The notes under the pieces were generated by a model, which was not told the origin of the DNA, ran no database searches, and saw only the letters and a list, made by a program, of their open reading frames with translations. A DNA stretch of 45,996 bases from an uncultured Bacteroidia bacterium. Lineage in GTDB: Bacteria > Bacteroidota > Bacteroidia > Bacteroidales > UBA932. The stretch covers positions 1-45,996 of the forward strand of contig CACWOH010000017.1 of NCBI GenBank assembly GCA_902762435.1, read 5' to 3'. Positions 7,926 to 15,630 of the stretch are shown one piece after another. A program made the position numbers and the translations under genes. Each line of letters begins with the position of its first letter. Positions within the stretch are counted from its first letter, which is position 1.

Positions 7926-8687
7926 ATGAAATACTGTAGTAATTGCGGGGCCCAGCTCCCCGACGACGCAACCTTCTGCTCCAACTGCGGCGCCCAGACC
8001 GGCACCCCGCCCCAGTACCGGCAGCCCCAGGCTCCTGCTCCGGGAGCATATACCCAGGCCCCGCCGCCCTATGGCGCACCGGAGGTCGATCCCTCGCAGC
8101 TCAGCGGAACCGTCCAGCTCTGCCAGGACGGCGTTTACCGCTGGGTCTATGAGCTCAGCATGCTCAAGAACCCCGCGATCCTCCTCACCCTGCTGAAGGT
8201 CTTCGGCGGGATCGCCGGCGGCATGTGGCTGCTGCTGAACATCATGGACGGCTTCAGCAATTTCCTGGAAACCACCAAGGTGATGGCCTTCGTCCTGGCC
8301 GGCCTGTGCGTCCTGATCCTGCTCGCCTATCTGGTCGTGGCCGCCATGTACGGCGGCAAATACTGCGTCCTCTTCGAGATGGACGAACAGCAGATCGCCC
8401 ACGTCCAGTTGCCCAGGCAGTTCAAGAAGGCCCAGGTGGCCGGCTGGATCGCCATGCTGGCGGGCGTGCTCTCCGGCAACCCCGCCGCGACGGGTGCCGG
8501 AATCCTGGCGGCCAGCCGCAACAAGCTGACCAACCAGTTCAGCAAGGTCCGGAGCATCAAGGCCGCCCCCGGCCGCAACACCATCTATGTCAAGGGCACG
8601 CTCAAGAGCAACCAGATCTACATCGACGACGCGGGGTTCCAGTTCGTGCTCGATTTCCTTCGTTCCCATTGTCCCAACGCCCGTTAA
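7926..8687 (+). CDS. Zinc-ribbon, two-TM membrane protein (253 aa)
   Basis: First gene of a nine-gene same-strand cluster. An N-terminal zinc ribbon (Cys4, Cys7, Cys18, Cys21) is joined by a Pro/Gln/Ala-rich linker (25-55) to a short domain with YRWVYELSMLKNPA. Two membrane helices follow (about 84-107 and 119-141), then a cytosolic C-terminal domain with a Gly/Ala-rich stretch and terminal DDAGFQFVLDFLRSHCP. No export signal is seen, so the zinc ribbon should be cytosolic. The membrane and C-terminal part is homologous to the protein encoded at 9013-9681. I chose ATG 7926 because the open frame extends far upstream through the previous gene and its terminator, while this start opens the zinc ribbon. 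Function unknown. Confidence 0.85.
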   Translation: MKYCSNCGAQLPDDATFCSNCGAQTGTPPQYRQPQAPAPGAYTQAPPPYGAPEVDPSQLSGTVQLCQDGVYRWVYELSMLKNPAILLTLLKVFGGIAGGMWLLLNIMDGFSNFLETTKVMAFVLAGLCVLILLAYLVVAAMYGGKYCVLFEMDEQQIAHVQLPRQFKKAQVAGWIAMLAGVLSGNPAATGAGILAASRNKLTNQFSKVRSIKAAPGRNTIYVKGTLKSNQIYIDDAGFQFVLDFLRSHCPNAR

Positions 8688-8690
8688 GCC

Positions 8691-9011
8691 ATGAAATTCT
8701 GTCCCAACTGCGGAGCGCAGCTCCCCGACAACGCCGGCTTCTGCTCCAACTGCGGCACCCCGCTCGGCGCCCCGCCCCAGTACCAGCAGCCCCAGCAACC
8801 CCAGTACTACCAGCAGCCCCAATACCAGCAGCCCCAGTACCAGCAGCCCCAGTACCAGCAGCCCCCGAAGATGAGCTACATGGACAAGGTCCGCGCCGCC
8901 CGTGAAGCGCAAAAACAGAAGCAGGGCCAGATCAAGTGGTGGATGTGGGCCCTGATCGGTATCGGTTCCGCCCTGCTGATCGCCCTGGACCCCTTAGGCT
9001 TAGGCGCATAA
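8691..9011 (+). CDS. Small zinc-ribbon, single-TM protein with PQQ/Y repeat linker
   Basis: 106-aa tail-anchored protein: zinc ribbon (CPNCG at 4-8, CSNCG at 18-22), then a linker of Gln-Gln-Pro-Gln-Tyr units (about 27-58), a short basic helix (MDKVRAAREAQKQKQ) and one C-terminal membrane helix (82-100). It starts 3 bases after the previous stop and 1 base separates it from the next gene, so all three are translationally linked. The linker is encoded by near-identical 15-bp repeats and could vary in length between strains. Function unknown; perhaps a membrane adaptor. Confidence 0.8.
   Translation: MKFCPNCGAQLPDNAGFCSNCGTPLGAPPQYQQPQQPQYYQQPQYQQPQYQQPQYQQPPKMSYMDKVRAAREAQKQKQGQIKWWMWALIGIGSALLIALDPLGLGA
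8774..8866 (+). repeat. 15-bp coding repeats (Pro-Gln-Tyr-Gln-Gln linker)
   Basis: Tandem, partly degenerate units of CCCCAGTACCAGCAG inside the 106-aa zinc-ribbon gene. The last three to four copies are nearly identical, which suits slippage or recombination. Confidence 0.75.
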
Positions 9012-9012
9012 T

Positions 9013-9681
9013 ATGGATACTTTCACTCCCCCCGCAGGTCCCCTGGCGGACACGAACTACGAGGGCAGCCGCGTCTCCCTCTGCAAGGACGGCAAATACC
9101 GCTGGACCTACGAGTTCAACATGCTGAAGAACCCGGCCATCATCCTGGTCGTGTACAAGATCTTCCTCATCCTGCTCAGCATCCCGTTCATCATCAACGT
9201 CATCGCCCTGGCCCGCAACGGCGAGCTGCAGAAAGAATGGAACGACCGCCTTTGGAGCGGCAGCAACCCCAAGGTCTGGCTGGTCGTGATGGCGGTCTTC
9301 GTCGTCATCATCCTGCTCGCCTACCTCCTCGTGGCCTGGATGTACGGCGGCAAGTATATCGTCCATTTCACCATGGACGAAAATTGCATCGTCCACGAAC
9401 AGGAAGCCGCCCAGTCCAAACGGGCGCAGAAACTCGGCCTGCTGACCGCCCTCGTGGGCATCTTCGCCAAGAGGCCCTCCACGATAGGCGCCGGCATGCT
9501 CGCCGCCTCACGCACCACCTTCACATCCGATTTCCCGAATGTCCGGCGGATCAAGCCCCGCCGTGCCCTGAAGCTCATCAAGGTCAACAAACTGCTCGAC
9601 CGCAACCAGGTCTATGTGCCCAGGGAGGATTTCGATTTCGTCCTCGATTTCATCCGCCGGCACTGCCCCAAAGCAAAATAA
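9013..9681 (+). CDS. Two-TM membrane protein, paralogue of the first cluster gene without a zinc ribbon
   Basis: 222 aa. It aligns by eye with the protein encoded at 7926-8687: CKDGKYRWTYEFNMLKNPAI, two membrane helices (41-65 and 88-110), then AWMYGGKYIVHF, GAGMLAASR and a C-terminal FDFVLDFIRRHCP. The zinc ribbon and Pro/Gln linker of its paralogue are missing. The pair could form a heteromeric membrane complex whose second subunit lacks the ribbon. The one-base gap to the preceding gene and nine-base gap to the next put it in the same operon. Confidence 0.85.
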   Translation: MDTFTPPAGPLADTNYEGSRVSLCKDGKYRWTYEFNMLKNPAIILVVYKIFLILLSIPFIINVIALARNGELQKEWNDRLWSGSNPKVWLVVMAVFVVIILLAYLLVAWMYGGKYIVHFTMDENCIVHEQEAAQSKRAQKLGLLTALVGIFAKRPSTIGAGMLAASRTTFTSDFPNVRRIKPRRALKLIKVNKLLDRNQVYVPREDFDFVLDFIRRHCPKAK

Positions 9682-9690
9682 CACCCAGCC

Positions 9691-10323
9691 ATGGCATTCT
9701 GTACCCACTGCGGCGCCCCCGTGCCCGACGGCGCCAGATTCTGCACCAAGTGCGGCTCGCCGATTGCGGCCGCTCCCGCAGCACCCCAAACCGGGCCGCA
9801 ACAGCCCCCTTACCAGGGACAACCTGTCCAGGCGCAGCCGGTTCGGCCCGCCCAACCTGCACCTCCGCCCGACCGGCCGGCGGCACCTTCGCCGCAAGGC
9901 ATCGTCATCGATGCACCGGAGGGTGCGACCGTAACCATTTCTGACGCTCCGCCGCAGGAGACCTCCGTCCAGGCGCCCGCGGAAAAGGGCGAGTTCGTCC
10001 TGGTCCAATGGGACAAGCCCAAGCAGGAGCAACAGCCCCGCGCCCAGGGGCAGCAAGCCCCGCAGTACCGGCAACCCCAGTACCCGCAACAGCCGCAGCA
10101 GCAAACTTACCGGCAACCATACCAGCAACCCCGGCAGCAAGCTTACCAGCAGCCGCCCCAGTACCAGCAGGCCCCGCAGTACCCCCAGCAGCCGCAGTAC
10201 CCGCCCCAGCAACCTGTCGCCGCAGCCCCCGGCAAGGCCAAGAACAAACGGAAATGGTATTTCTGGCCCGTGGTCATCATACTGGTCATTTTCATCATCG
10301 TACAACTGCTCAAGATCATCTGA
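9691..10323 (+). CDS. Zinc-ribbon, Pro/Gln-rich, C-terminally membrane-anchored protein
   Basis: 210 aa. An N-terminal zinc ribbon (CTHCG at 4-8, CTKCG at 18-22) leads into a long low-complexity Pro/Gln/Ala segment (26-180) interrupted by a small ordered patch at about 70-110 (IVIDAPEGATVTISDAP). A single C-terminal membrane helix (about 187-208) is preceded by basic KNKRK residues, so the bulk should face the cytosol. Its stop codon shares one base with the start of the giant-protein gene, so translation of the two is probably coupled. It resembles the 106-aa cluster protein in architecture but is twice as long. Function unknown. Confidence 0.82.
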   Translation: MAFCTHCGAPVPDGARFCTKCGSPIAAAPAAPQTGPQQPPYQGQPVQAQPVRPAQPAPPPDRPAAPSPQGIVIDAPEGATVTISDAPPQETSVQAPAEKGEFVLVQWDKPKQEQQPRAQGQQAPQYRQPQYPQQPQQQTYRQPYQQPRQQAYQQPPQYQQAPQYPQQPQYPPQQPVAAAPGKAKNKRKWYFWPVVIILVIFIIVQLLKII

Positions 10324-13300
10324 TGACCGCCCGCTTCCGCCTCCCCGGTCTCCTGCTCGCCGTCTTCCTGCTGGCGAGCGTCGTCCTGTATGCACAGGAG
10401 AACGATGAAGAACTGTTCTGGATCCTTGACCGGACCGAAATCGTGCGCAGTACAAACATCCCTTATTTCACGGTAACCGGGAGTTCCCTCACCTACCGCA
10501 ACACGCACCACGGCTACATTTATGTGGAGGAGCCTGATCGGCTGGGACATAACGTCAGGCATTCGGCGGAAGTGGTGATCACGGCCCGGTGGTCCGTGCC
10601 GGAGAAGATCCCCTTCCGGAAGGAGGACGACGTACAGATCGGATGGGCCATCGAGTCCTCCCCCATCTTTGAACACGACCTGGATCAGGTTCTCATGGAC
10701 ATCCCCACCTGGGAGATCAGTGCGGATATGCACACCAAGAGCGGCGTGGCGCGCAGCGGGTTTATCTATGAACCGGACTGGTTCTTTAACAAAGTCTCCG
10801 TCGTCCCTTGTTACCAAAAGACTTCATCCGGCACTTTCAGTCTCACGTCCTCCACGCAGAGAAACGTAACCCAGAGAGATGATTTCCTGCCGGACGGCTC
10901 CTGGACCCTGACCATCGATGTCAATCCCACCGTATCCAGCCAAAGCGGTTTCGGCTCGAGCGACCCCATGGCCGACACCAAGTACCCCAACGTCACCGGG
11001 GCCCTCATCCGGTATCACTATCGCTTCAGCGGTCAGGCCTTCGTGGACGTCGAGCACGTGGAGCCCGCCGGAAAGGAACGCGGGGACAGCGACGGGACCG
11101 ACATCCCGTGGGAGATCTTCCTGATTCCGCCCGGAGCCTATGTGGGCTGGCGCATCATCAAGAACCGAAAGAAGAAAAAGGAAAAAGAAGACCAGAAGAA
11201 CGAGGAGCAGGAGGAGGAAGAAGAACCGGAAGAGAAGATCGTCAGTTCCTACCGGATGGTCATCTGGAAGGACTTCGAAGACACGCTGGTGCTGGACGAC
11301 CCGCCCGTCAAGGTCGGCGCCCGCATCGAAGAGATCACCCCGGGCGGGGACGTCGTGGACCGCCCGGACCTGGCCCGGCTGATCACCGTCATCGGTACGA
11401 AGAACGCCAAGGTGCACGGGCAGAAGATCGAAGGCCTCTATATGATGGGCATGGTTACTGCGGAGCGCGAAGCCGACGGCAGCTGCCCGGACATGGCCCG
11501 GGTGAGTTTCGCCCTCCGGGGACCCGCGGGGCGCTTCGTCAACCACGTGGACTTCAAGGTGGACGATGCCGCCGCCATCATCGTCGAGCCCGCCATCAGT
11601 TTCGCCGCCGGACAGGGAAAGACCCTGTTCATGGAATTCGGTCTATTCGGGGCGGCCTCTTCGCCCGAAGGGCTGGAAATCACCCTGGACGAAGCCGGAT
11701 ACGGGCACTTTACGGCGGACCTGGAACAGAGCGACGACAATCCGGACCTCTTCCGCATCAACCTTACCGAGTCCGGCGACGACAAGGCGCCGGCCGGCAC
11801 GATCGAATCCTACAACTGTACCATCCGGGTCACGCCGCGCAGGAACCGCCCCGAGGTGACGGAAAGTTTCGTCATCAACCGCATCCATCTCGGATTCCGG
11901 GTCGAACTCAAGGCGCTCAAGGGATTCCTCGTGGAGTTGGAGAGCACGCCCGACCACGACATCCTGCCGCCGCGCGGCTCCAGGCGGCGCAAGAAGCCGG
12001 CGGAGAGCCGCATCGACATGCAGCTGGTCGTCGTGGACGAACTCAAGGACAACAAGATCGGACCGGTGTCGATCAGCGAACTGGACGGCCCCCCGGAATT
12101 CAAGTTCGAGGACGACTTCAGGAACAGCACCCTCTTCGTGGACAAGGAGAAGAGCGGCGGTTACGTCCCCACCACAGGCGAGCTGTACCTCTATGAGAAC
12201 CTGTTCTTCCGCGATTTCGAAGGCAAGGACGTCCCGTCTCCCTGCGGACTGCTCCAATTCAAATATGAATACGTGGGCAATATGCCGGACGGGTCGTTCT
12301 GGGGCGTCATCCGCGCCACGAAGGGCTTCCTGGTACCGCCCAACCGCAGCCACGCCAAGGTGACGGTCAAGGTGAAGTGGCACGGCCAGGAATTCAAGGA
12401 GGAGATGGTCGTCCCGCTGAACTCCCAGCCTTACCGGGATGTGGAGATTCCGCCCGGAAGCGACCCCATCCGGGCCTACGACAAATACCTGCAGGAAGAC
12501 CTCAAGCGCCAGGAGAACCTCATCGACCTGCGCCGCAAGATCGTGATGGACCGCCGCTTCGCGGAACTCCGGCCGCTGTTCTACAAGATTGCCGTGATGA
12601 TCGAGGGCCACGACAAGGTCTTCGGTTACGACGATGCGGACTACGAGAACATCATGCACATCTTCAAGCAGTTCGCCAGCGGCGAGATCGGCACCTATTT
12701 CGCGGTCAAACAGACCGTCTCGCCGGACGATGAGGACTTCGACGCCGCCATCGCCACCATCGCCGCGATGGACCGCTCCATTCCGGTCATCATCTGCCGC
12801 ATCGGACTGGGCATCGTGACAGGCGGCCTCTCCGAGGTCGTCCTGACGCCGGTCAGCGCCCTTGCGGAGATGAAGGAATACGTGGACAAGGGCGGCGACA
12901 GCGTCTGGGGCGGGTTCGCCCAGGTCAGCCTGAAGATCATCGCGATGGAACTGCTTTTCGCCGGCCTCGGCAAGGGCTTCAGCAAGTTCAAGCAATGGCG
13001 TGCCGACCGGGCCACCAAACTCGAGAAGTTGGCGGCACAGACCAAGAAACTCGCCGAGAGTTCCAAGAAAGCCGCGGAGACCACCCGTGTCAACAAGATC
13101 ATCGGGAACCGGCCCGCCTACAGCAGCGCCCCGAATGCCGACCAGATCGGCAACGCCGCCAAGAAAGTCAAGGACACCCTCAAGAATGCCAAGGAAATGG
13201 CGGACGACGCCACCGACCAGGTCAAGAAACTGGCCGATAAGACGGCCCAGGGCGTAAAAGAGGCGGCCGACGATGTCGTGGAGGGCGCCGGGAAGAAAGC

Positions 13301-14360
13301 CAAGTCGCTCATCACTTCCGAACTGCGGAAGAAGAGCGCCCAGATCGCCCGGGAAGACGCCCAGAAGGTTGTCGACGAGTTCAAACGCGTGATGAACAAT
13401 CCCACGGCCACGCAGGAAGAGGTGCGCCGCGCCACCCTCGCCCTGCAGGGCAACAAGACCGCGCAGAACCTCCTGCGCACCCAGCCGTCCGATCTGCTCC
13501 GGGCCCACTACAACGCCCAGATGCAGCAGATCTACAACGACCTGGACCCGGTGGTGATCAAGCGCCTGCAGCAGAAGATCAAAGTAAAGGGGAACCTCGT
13601 GGAAGATCCCGAAATCCGCGTTTTCAAGGGCGCGACGGGCAACGCCGGCGATGACCTGAAACTCGGCCGCAAGATCGGCGCCGACCGCGACGTCACCTAC
13701 CAGATCAAGGGCAAGGACGGCAAATGGTACGACATCGGCGAGGAATTGATGGAAGACGCCTACAGCGAAGCCTTCAACGAGATGCAATACAAGTTCATTC
13801 CGGTCGACAAGGTCCAGCGTCTCAAGACCATCATCAAGGCCGACCAGGCCGTGGTACACGGAAAGTTCGGCCTGGAGTCCTACGGCGACGACCTCACCCG
13901 CATCATCGATCCGACCCGGCAGACGGAAAAGCTCGTCGATGCCGACCGCATCGCCGAGACCTATCTGTACAAATGCAAGGAATGGCTGGGGCGGGGGCAG
14001 CAAGCCCACGAAACGGCCGAGCAACTGCTCCGGTATGGCTACGAAGAAGAAGCCCTGCACGTGCTCGGCTACGGAGAAGCCCTGATCGAAGAAGGCGTCC
14101 GCCAGAACGTCAAGCAGTTCAACCGCATCCTGGTCCCCCGCATCGAGGCGGCCGCCAAGAAAGGCGCCAATCTGGACTTTACCCAGCTGATGGCCAAGAT
14201 CCGCATTCTCGAGGGCCTCGGCAATCCCCCGCCCCCGGGCGTCCCTTCCGTCACGCTGGAGCAGGCCCGGGCTGCGCTCGACAGCAGGTTCGGCGCCACG
14301 ATCGAATCCGTGGTCGAGGAGTGCGCCGCTGCGGTGAAAGACGTCAACGCAGCCTTGTAA
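10323..14360 (+). CDS. Giant exported/membrane protein with Ig-like domains, coiled coil and D-x-D-x-T module
   Basis: 1345 aa, not a family I can name. Residues 1-23 form a signal peptide (ending LYAQ), and a beta-rich N-domain follows. A hydrophobic stretch (about 263-278) leads into a Lys/Glu-only linker (281-303). A domain opening SYRMVIWKDFEDTL..ARIEEIT (about 305-420) follows, then two or three Ig-like beta domains to about 710. The rest is helical: a Gly-rich hydrophobic stretch (about 819-850), a long Lys/Ala coiled coil (about 895-1020), then ATGN..KIGADRDVTY with Asp1121 and Asp1123. The same order occurs in the protein encoded at 15631-19488. The first hydrophobic stretch may be a membrane helix, placing the C-terminal part across the membrane. 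I chose ATG 10323, which overlaps the previous stop, because upstream in-frame residues are shadows of the Pro/Gln gene. Possibly a conflict or toxin-like multidomain protein; function unknown. Confidence 0.85.
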   Translation: MTARFRLPGLLLAVFLLASVVLYAQENDEELFWILDRTEIVRSTNIPYFTVTGSSLTYRNTHHGYIYVEEPDRLGHNVRHSAEVVITARWSVPEKIPFRKEDDVQIGWAIESSPIFEHDLDQVLMDIPTWEISADMHTKSGVARSGFIYEPDWFFNKVSVVPCYQKTSSGTFSLTSSTQRNVTQRDDFLPDGSWTLTIDVNPTVSSQSGFGSSDPMADTKYPNVTGALIRYHYRFSGQAFVDVEHVEPAGKERGDSDGTDIPWEIFLIPPGAYVGWRIIKNRKKKKEKEDQKNEEQEEEEEPEEKIVSSYRMVIWKDFEDTLVLDDPPVKVGARIEEITPGGDVVDRPDLARLITVIGTKNAKVHGQKIEGLYMMGMVTAEREADGSCPDMARVSFALRGPAGRFVNHVDFKVDDAAAIIVEPAISFAAGQGKTLFMEFGLFGAASSPEGLEITLDEAGYGHFTADLEQSDDNPDLFRINLTESGDDKAPAGTIESYNCTIRVTPRRNRPEVTESFVINRIHLGFRVELKALKGFLVELESTPDHDILPPRGSRRRKKPAESRIDMQLVVVDELKDNKIGPVSISELDGPPEFKFEDDFRNSTLFVDKEKSGGYVPTTGELYLYENLFFRDFEGKDVPSPCGLLQFKYEYVGNMPDGSFWGVIRATKGFLVPPNRSHAKVTVKVKWHGQEFKEEMVVPLNSQPYRDVEIPPGSDPIRAYDKYLQEDLKRQENLIDLRRKIVMDRRFAELRPLFYKIAVMIEGHDKVFGYDDADYENIMHIFKQFASGEIGTYFAVKQTVSPDDEDFDAAIATIAAMDRSIPVIICRIGLGIVTGGLSEVVLTPVSALAEMKEYVDKGGDSVWGGFAQVSLKIIAMELLFAGLGKGFSKFKQWRADRATKLEKLAAQTKKLAESSKKAAETTRVNKIIGNRPAYSSAPNADQIGNAAKKVKDTLKNAKEMADDATDQVKKLADKTAQGVKEAADDVVEGAGKKAKSLITSELRKKSAQIAREDAQKVVDEFKRVMNNPTATQEEVRRATLALQGNKTAQNLLRTQPSDLLRAHYNAQMQQIYNDLDPVVIKRLQQKIKVKGNLVEDPEIRVFKGATGNAGDDLKLGRKIGADRDVTYQIKGKDGKWYDIGEELMEDAYSEAFNEMQYKFIPVDKVQRLKTIIKADQAVVHGKFGLESYGDDLTRIIDPTRQTEKLVDADRIAETYLYKCKEWLGRGQQAHETAEQLLRYGYEEEALHVLGYGEALIEEGVRQNVKQFNRILVPRIEAAAKKGANLDFTQLMAKIRILEGLGNPPPPGVPSVTLEQARAALDSRFGATIESVVEECAAAVKDVNAAL

Positions 14361-14375
14361 AATCGGATTAATTCG

Positions 14376-14383
14376 TATATTAG
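14376..14383 (+). promoter_or_regulatory. Possible internal -7 box
   Basis: TATATTAG differs from TAnnTTTG at one fixed position. It lies in the 42-base gap after the first giant gene, 25 bases before the next gene's ATG-ATG pair. Weak candidate. Confidence 0.3.
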
Positions 14384-14408
14384 TCGCAAATAACACTGAT
14401 CGATGACC

Positions 14409-15551
14409 ATGAAAAAGATTACCCTGATCCTGACCGGCCTGCTGCTCTGCTGCACGACCCTGCTGGCACAGCGCCCGGCGACATATGTATTCAAGGGCAG
14501 CGCCTCCGGCCTCCCCGGCTCCGCCCCGGTCACCTGCACCATCAACAGTACCTCCGGCGACCTGACCATCAGTTCCGACGGCAACGGTGCCAACGTAGAC
14601 GGCTTCACCTGGAAAGGCAAGCTTCCGTCCGTCCGCGCCCAGGACATCACCTCCGCCGGCGCCGTGTGGACGGGGCAGCTCACTTCCTGGTCCGACATAA
14701 CCTACAGGGTGGAGCAGAACCGCACCGTCCGACAGGAACGGCTCACCAGCACCACGCGTGCCACCAACAACACCGCACCCATCCAGGGGATGACCTATGA
14801 CGGCAAGAGCATCAAGCTGGAAATCCGCATCCCGTACAGGCTCCCGAGCCAGAACGACATCGTCGGCGTCCCCTTTACCGTGACGCTGGACCTCACGAGC
14901 AAGCAGACCGGCGAGACCCACACCAACCGTTCTTCCAACGACTTTCCCAACACCGTTCCGATGCCCACCGGCACCGGGTCGGACGTGCACATCAACTACG
15001 AGAACGGCATCACGGTCGGTACCGTCGGCGGCGGGGGCGGCGGCAGCACGCCCACACAGGCTCGTGCGGTACGCGCCTCCGTCGCCGGCGTCGCGTTCGA
15101 AGTGGCACCCGACTATTCCGTCAGAAGGGTGGACAACCTGGGCGGCGGCGAGAGCATCCGGGTTACTTCCAAGTCCAACCCGAACGACTTCCTGTACGCG
15201 GAAGTCCAGAAGGAAGGCCTGTCCAATGTCCGCAACCTCAGCTCCGACCAGGTGGCCGACCTGCTCGCCGTCCGGGTACAGTACCTGAACACCGTGATGC
15301 CGGGTGTCCGCATGACCGAAGATCCGAAAATCTACTTCGATGACAATTCGGACGGCTATTACCACCAGCACGCCTATTCCTACGGGAAAGGGAAGGATTC
15401 CCAGGGCCGGAACGTCAGGACCTACACCGAAGCCACCCTGGTAAACAAGAAGATGATCACCGCCGGTTATGCGGTCGCGGCCGACTCGGATGAGCTCAAC
15501 GGGCTCACGGACATCTATGCCGACGTCGTCTCCGCCGCCGCGGGCAAATAA
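14409..15551 (+). CDS. Exported protein: beta-domain plus one copy of the cluster's repeated ~155-aa domain
   Basis: 380 aa with a signal peptide (MKKITLILTGLLLCC..LLAQ). An N-terminal beta-rich domain (about 22-200) is joined by a Gly-rich linker (about 207-214) to a C-terminal domain (about 220-380). That domain begins AGVAFEVAPDYSVRRVDNLGGGE and ends TEATLVNKKMITAGYA...ELNGLTDIYADVV. It is the same domain as the one in each half of the gene at 20286 and in the gene at 19536. An alternative ATG lies two codons upstream (14403). I chose 14409 because the MKK start gives the typical signal peptide. The domain's order of strands recalls PsbP/DcrB-like folds, which is a guess. It lies between the two giant genes, suggesting shared function. 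Confidence 0.8.
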   Translation: MKKITLILTGLLLCCTTLLAQRPATYVFKGSASGLPGSAPVTCTINSTSGDLTISSDGNGANVDGFTWKGKLPSVRAQDITSAGAVWTGQLTSWSDITYRVEQNRTVRQERLTSTTRATNNTAPIQGMTYDGKSIKLEIRIPYRLPSQNDIVGVPFTVTLDLTSKQTGETHTNRSSNDFPNTVPMPTGTGSDVHINYENGITVGTVGGGGGGSTPTQARAVRASVAGVAFEVAPDYSVRRVDNLGGGESIRVTSKSNPNDFLYAEVQKEGLSNVRNLSSDQVADLLAVRVQYLNTVMPGVRMTEDPKIYFDDNSDGYYHQHAYSYGKGKDSQGRNVRTYTEATLVNKKMITAGYAVAADSDELNGLTDIYADVVSAAAGK

Positions 15552-15630
15552 ACCCCCGTCGGCCATGTCTTCCAACGAGGATTCCGGGAAAACGATTGCC
15601 AGCTGGTCCCGGCTGTAAACACCACCCGCC

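Noticed and set aside
8774-8866. CRISPR-like array
   Set aside because: The 15-bp units are contiguous, in frame, and encode the Pro/Gln/Tyr linker. There are no spacers.
15565-15618. 17-codon open frame between the 380-aa gene and the second giant gene
   Set aside because: Too short, and no motif or hydrophobic character. It is probably chance.
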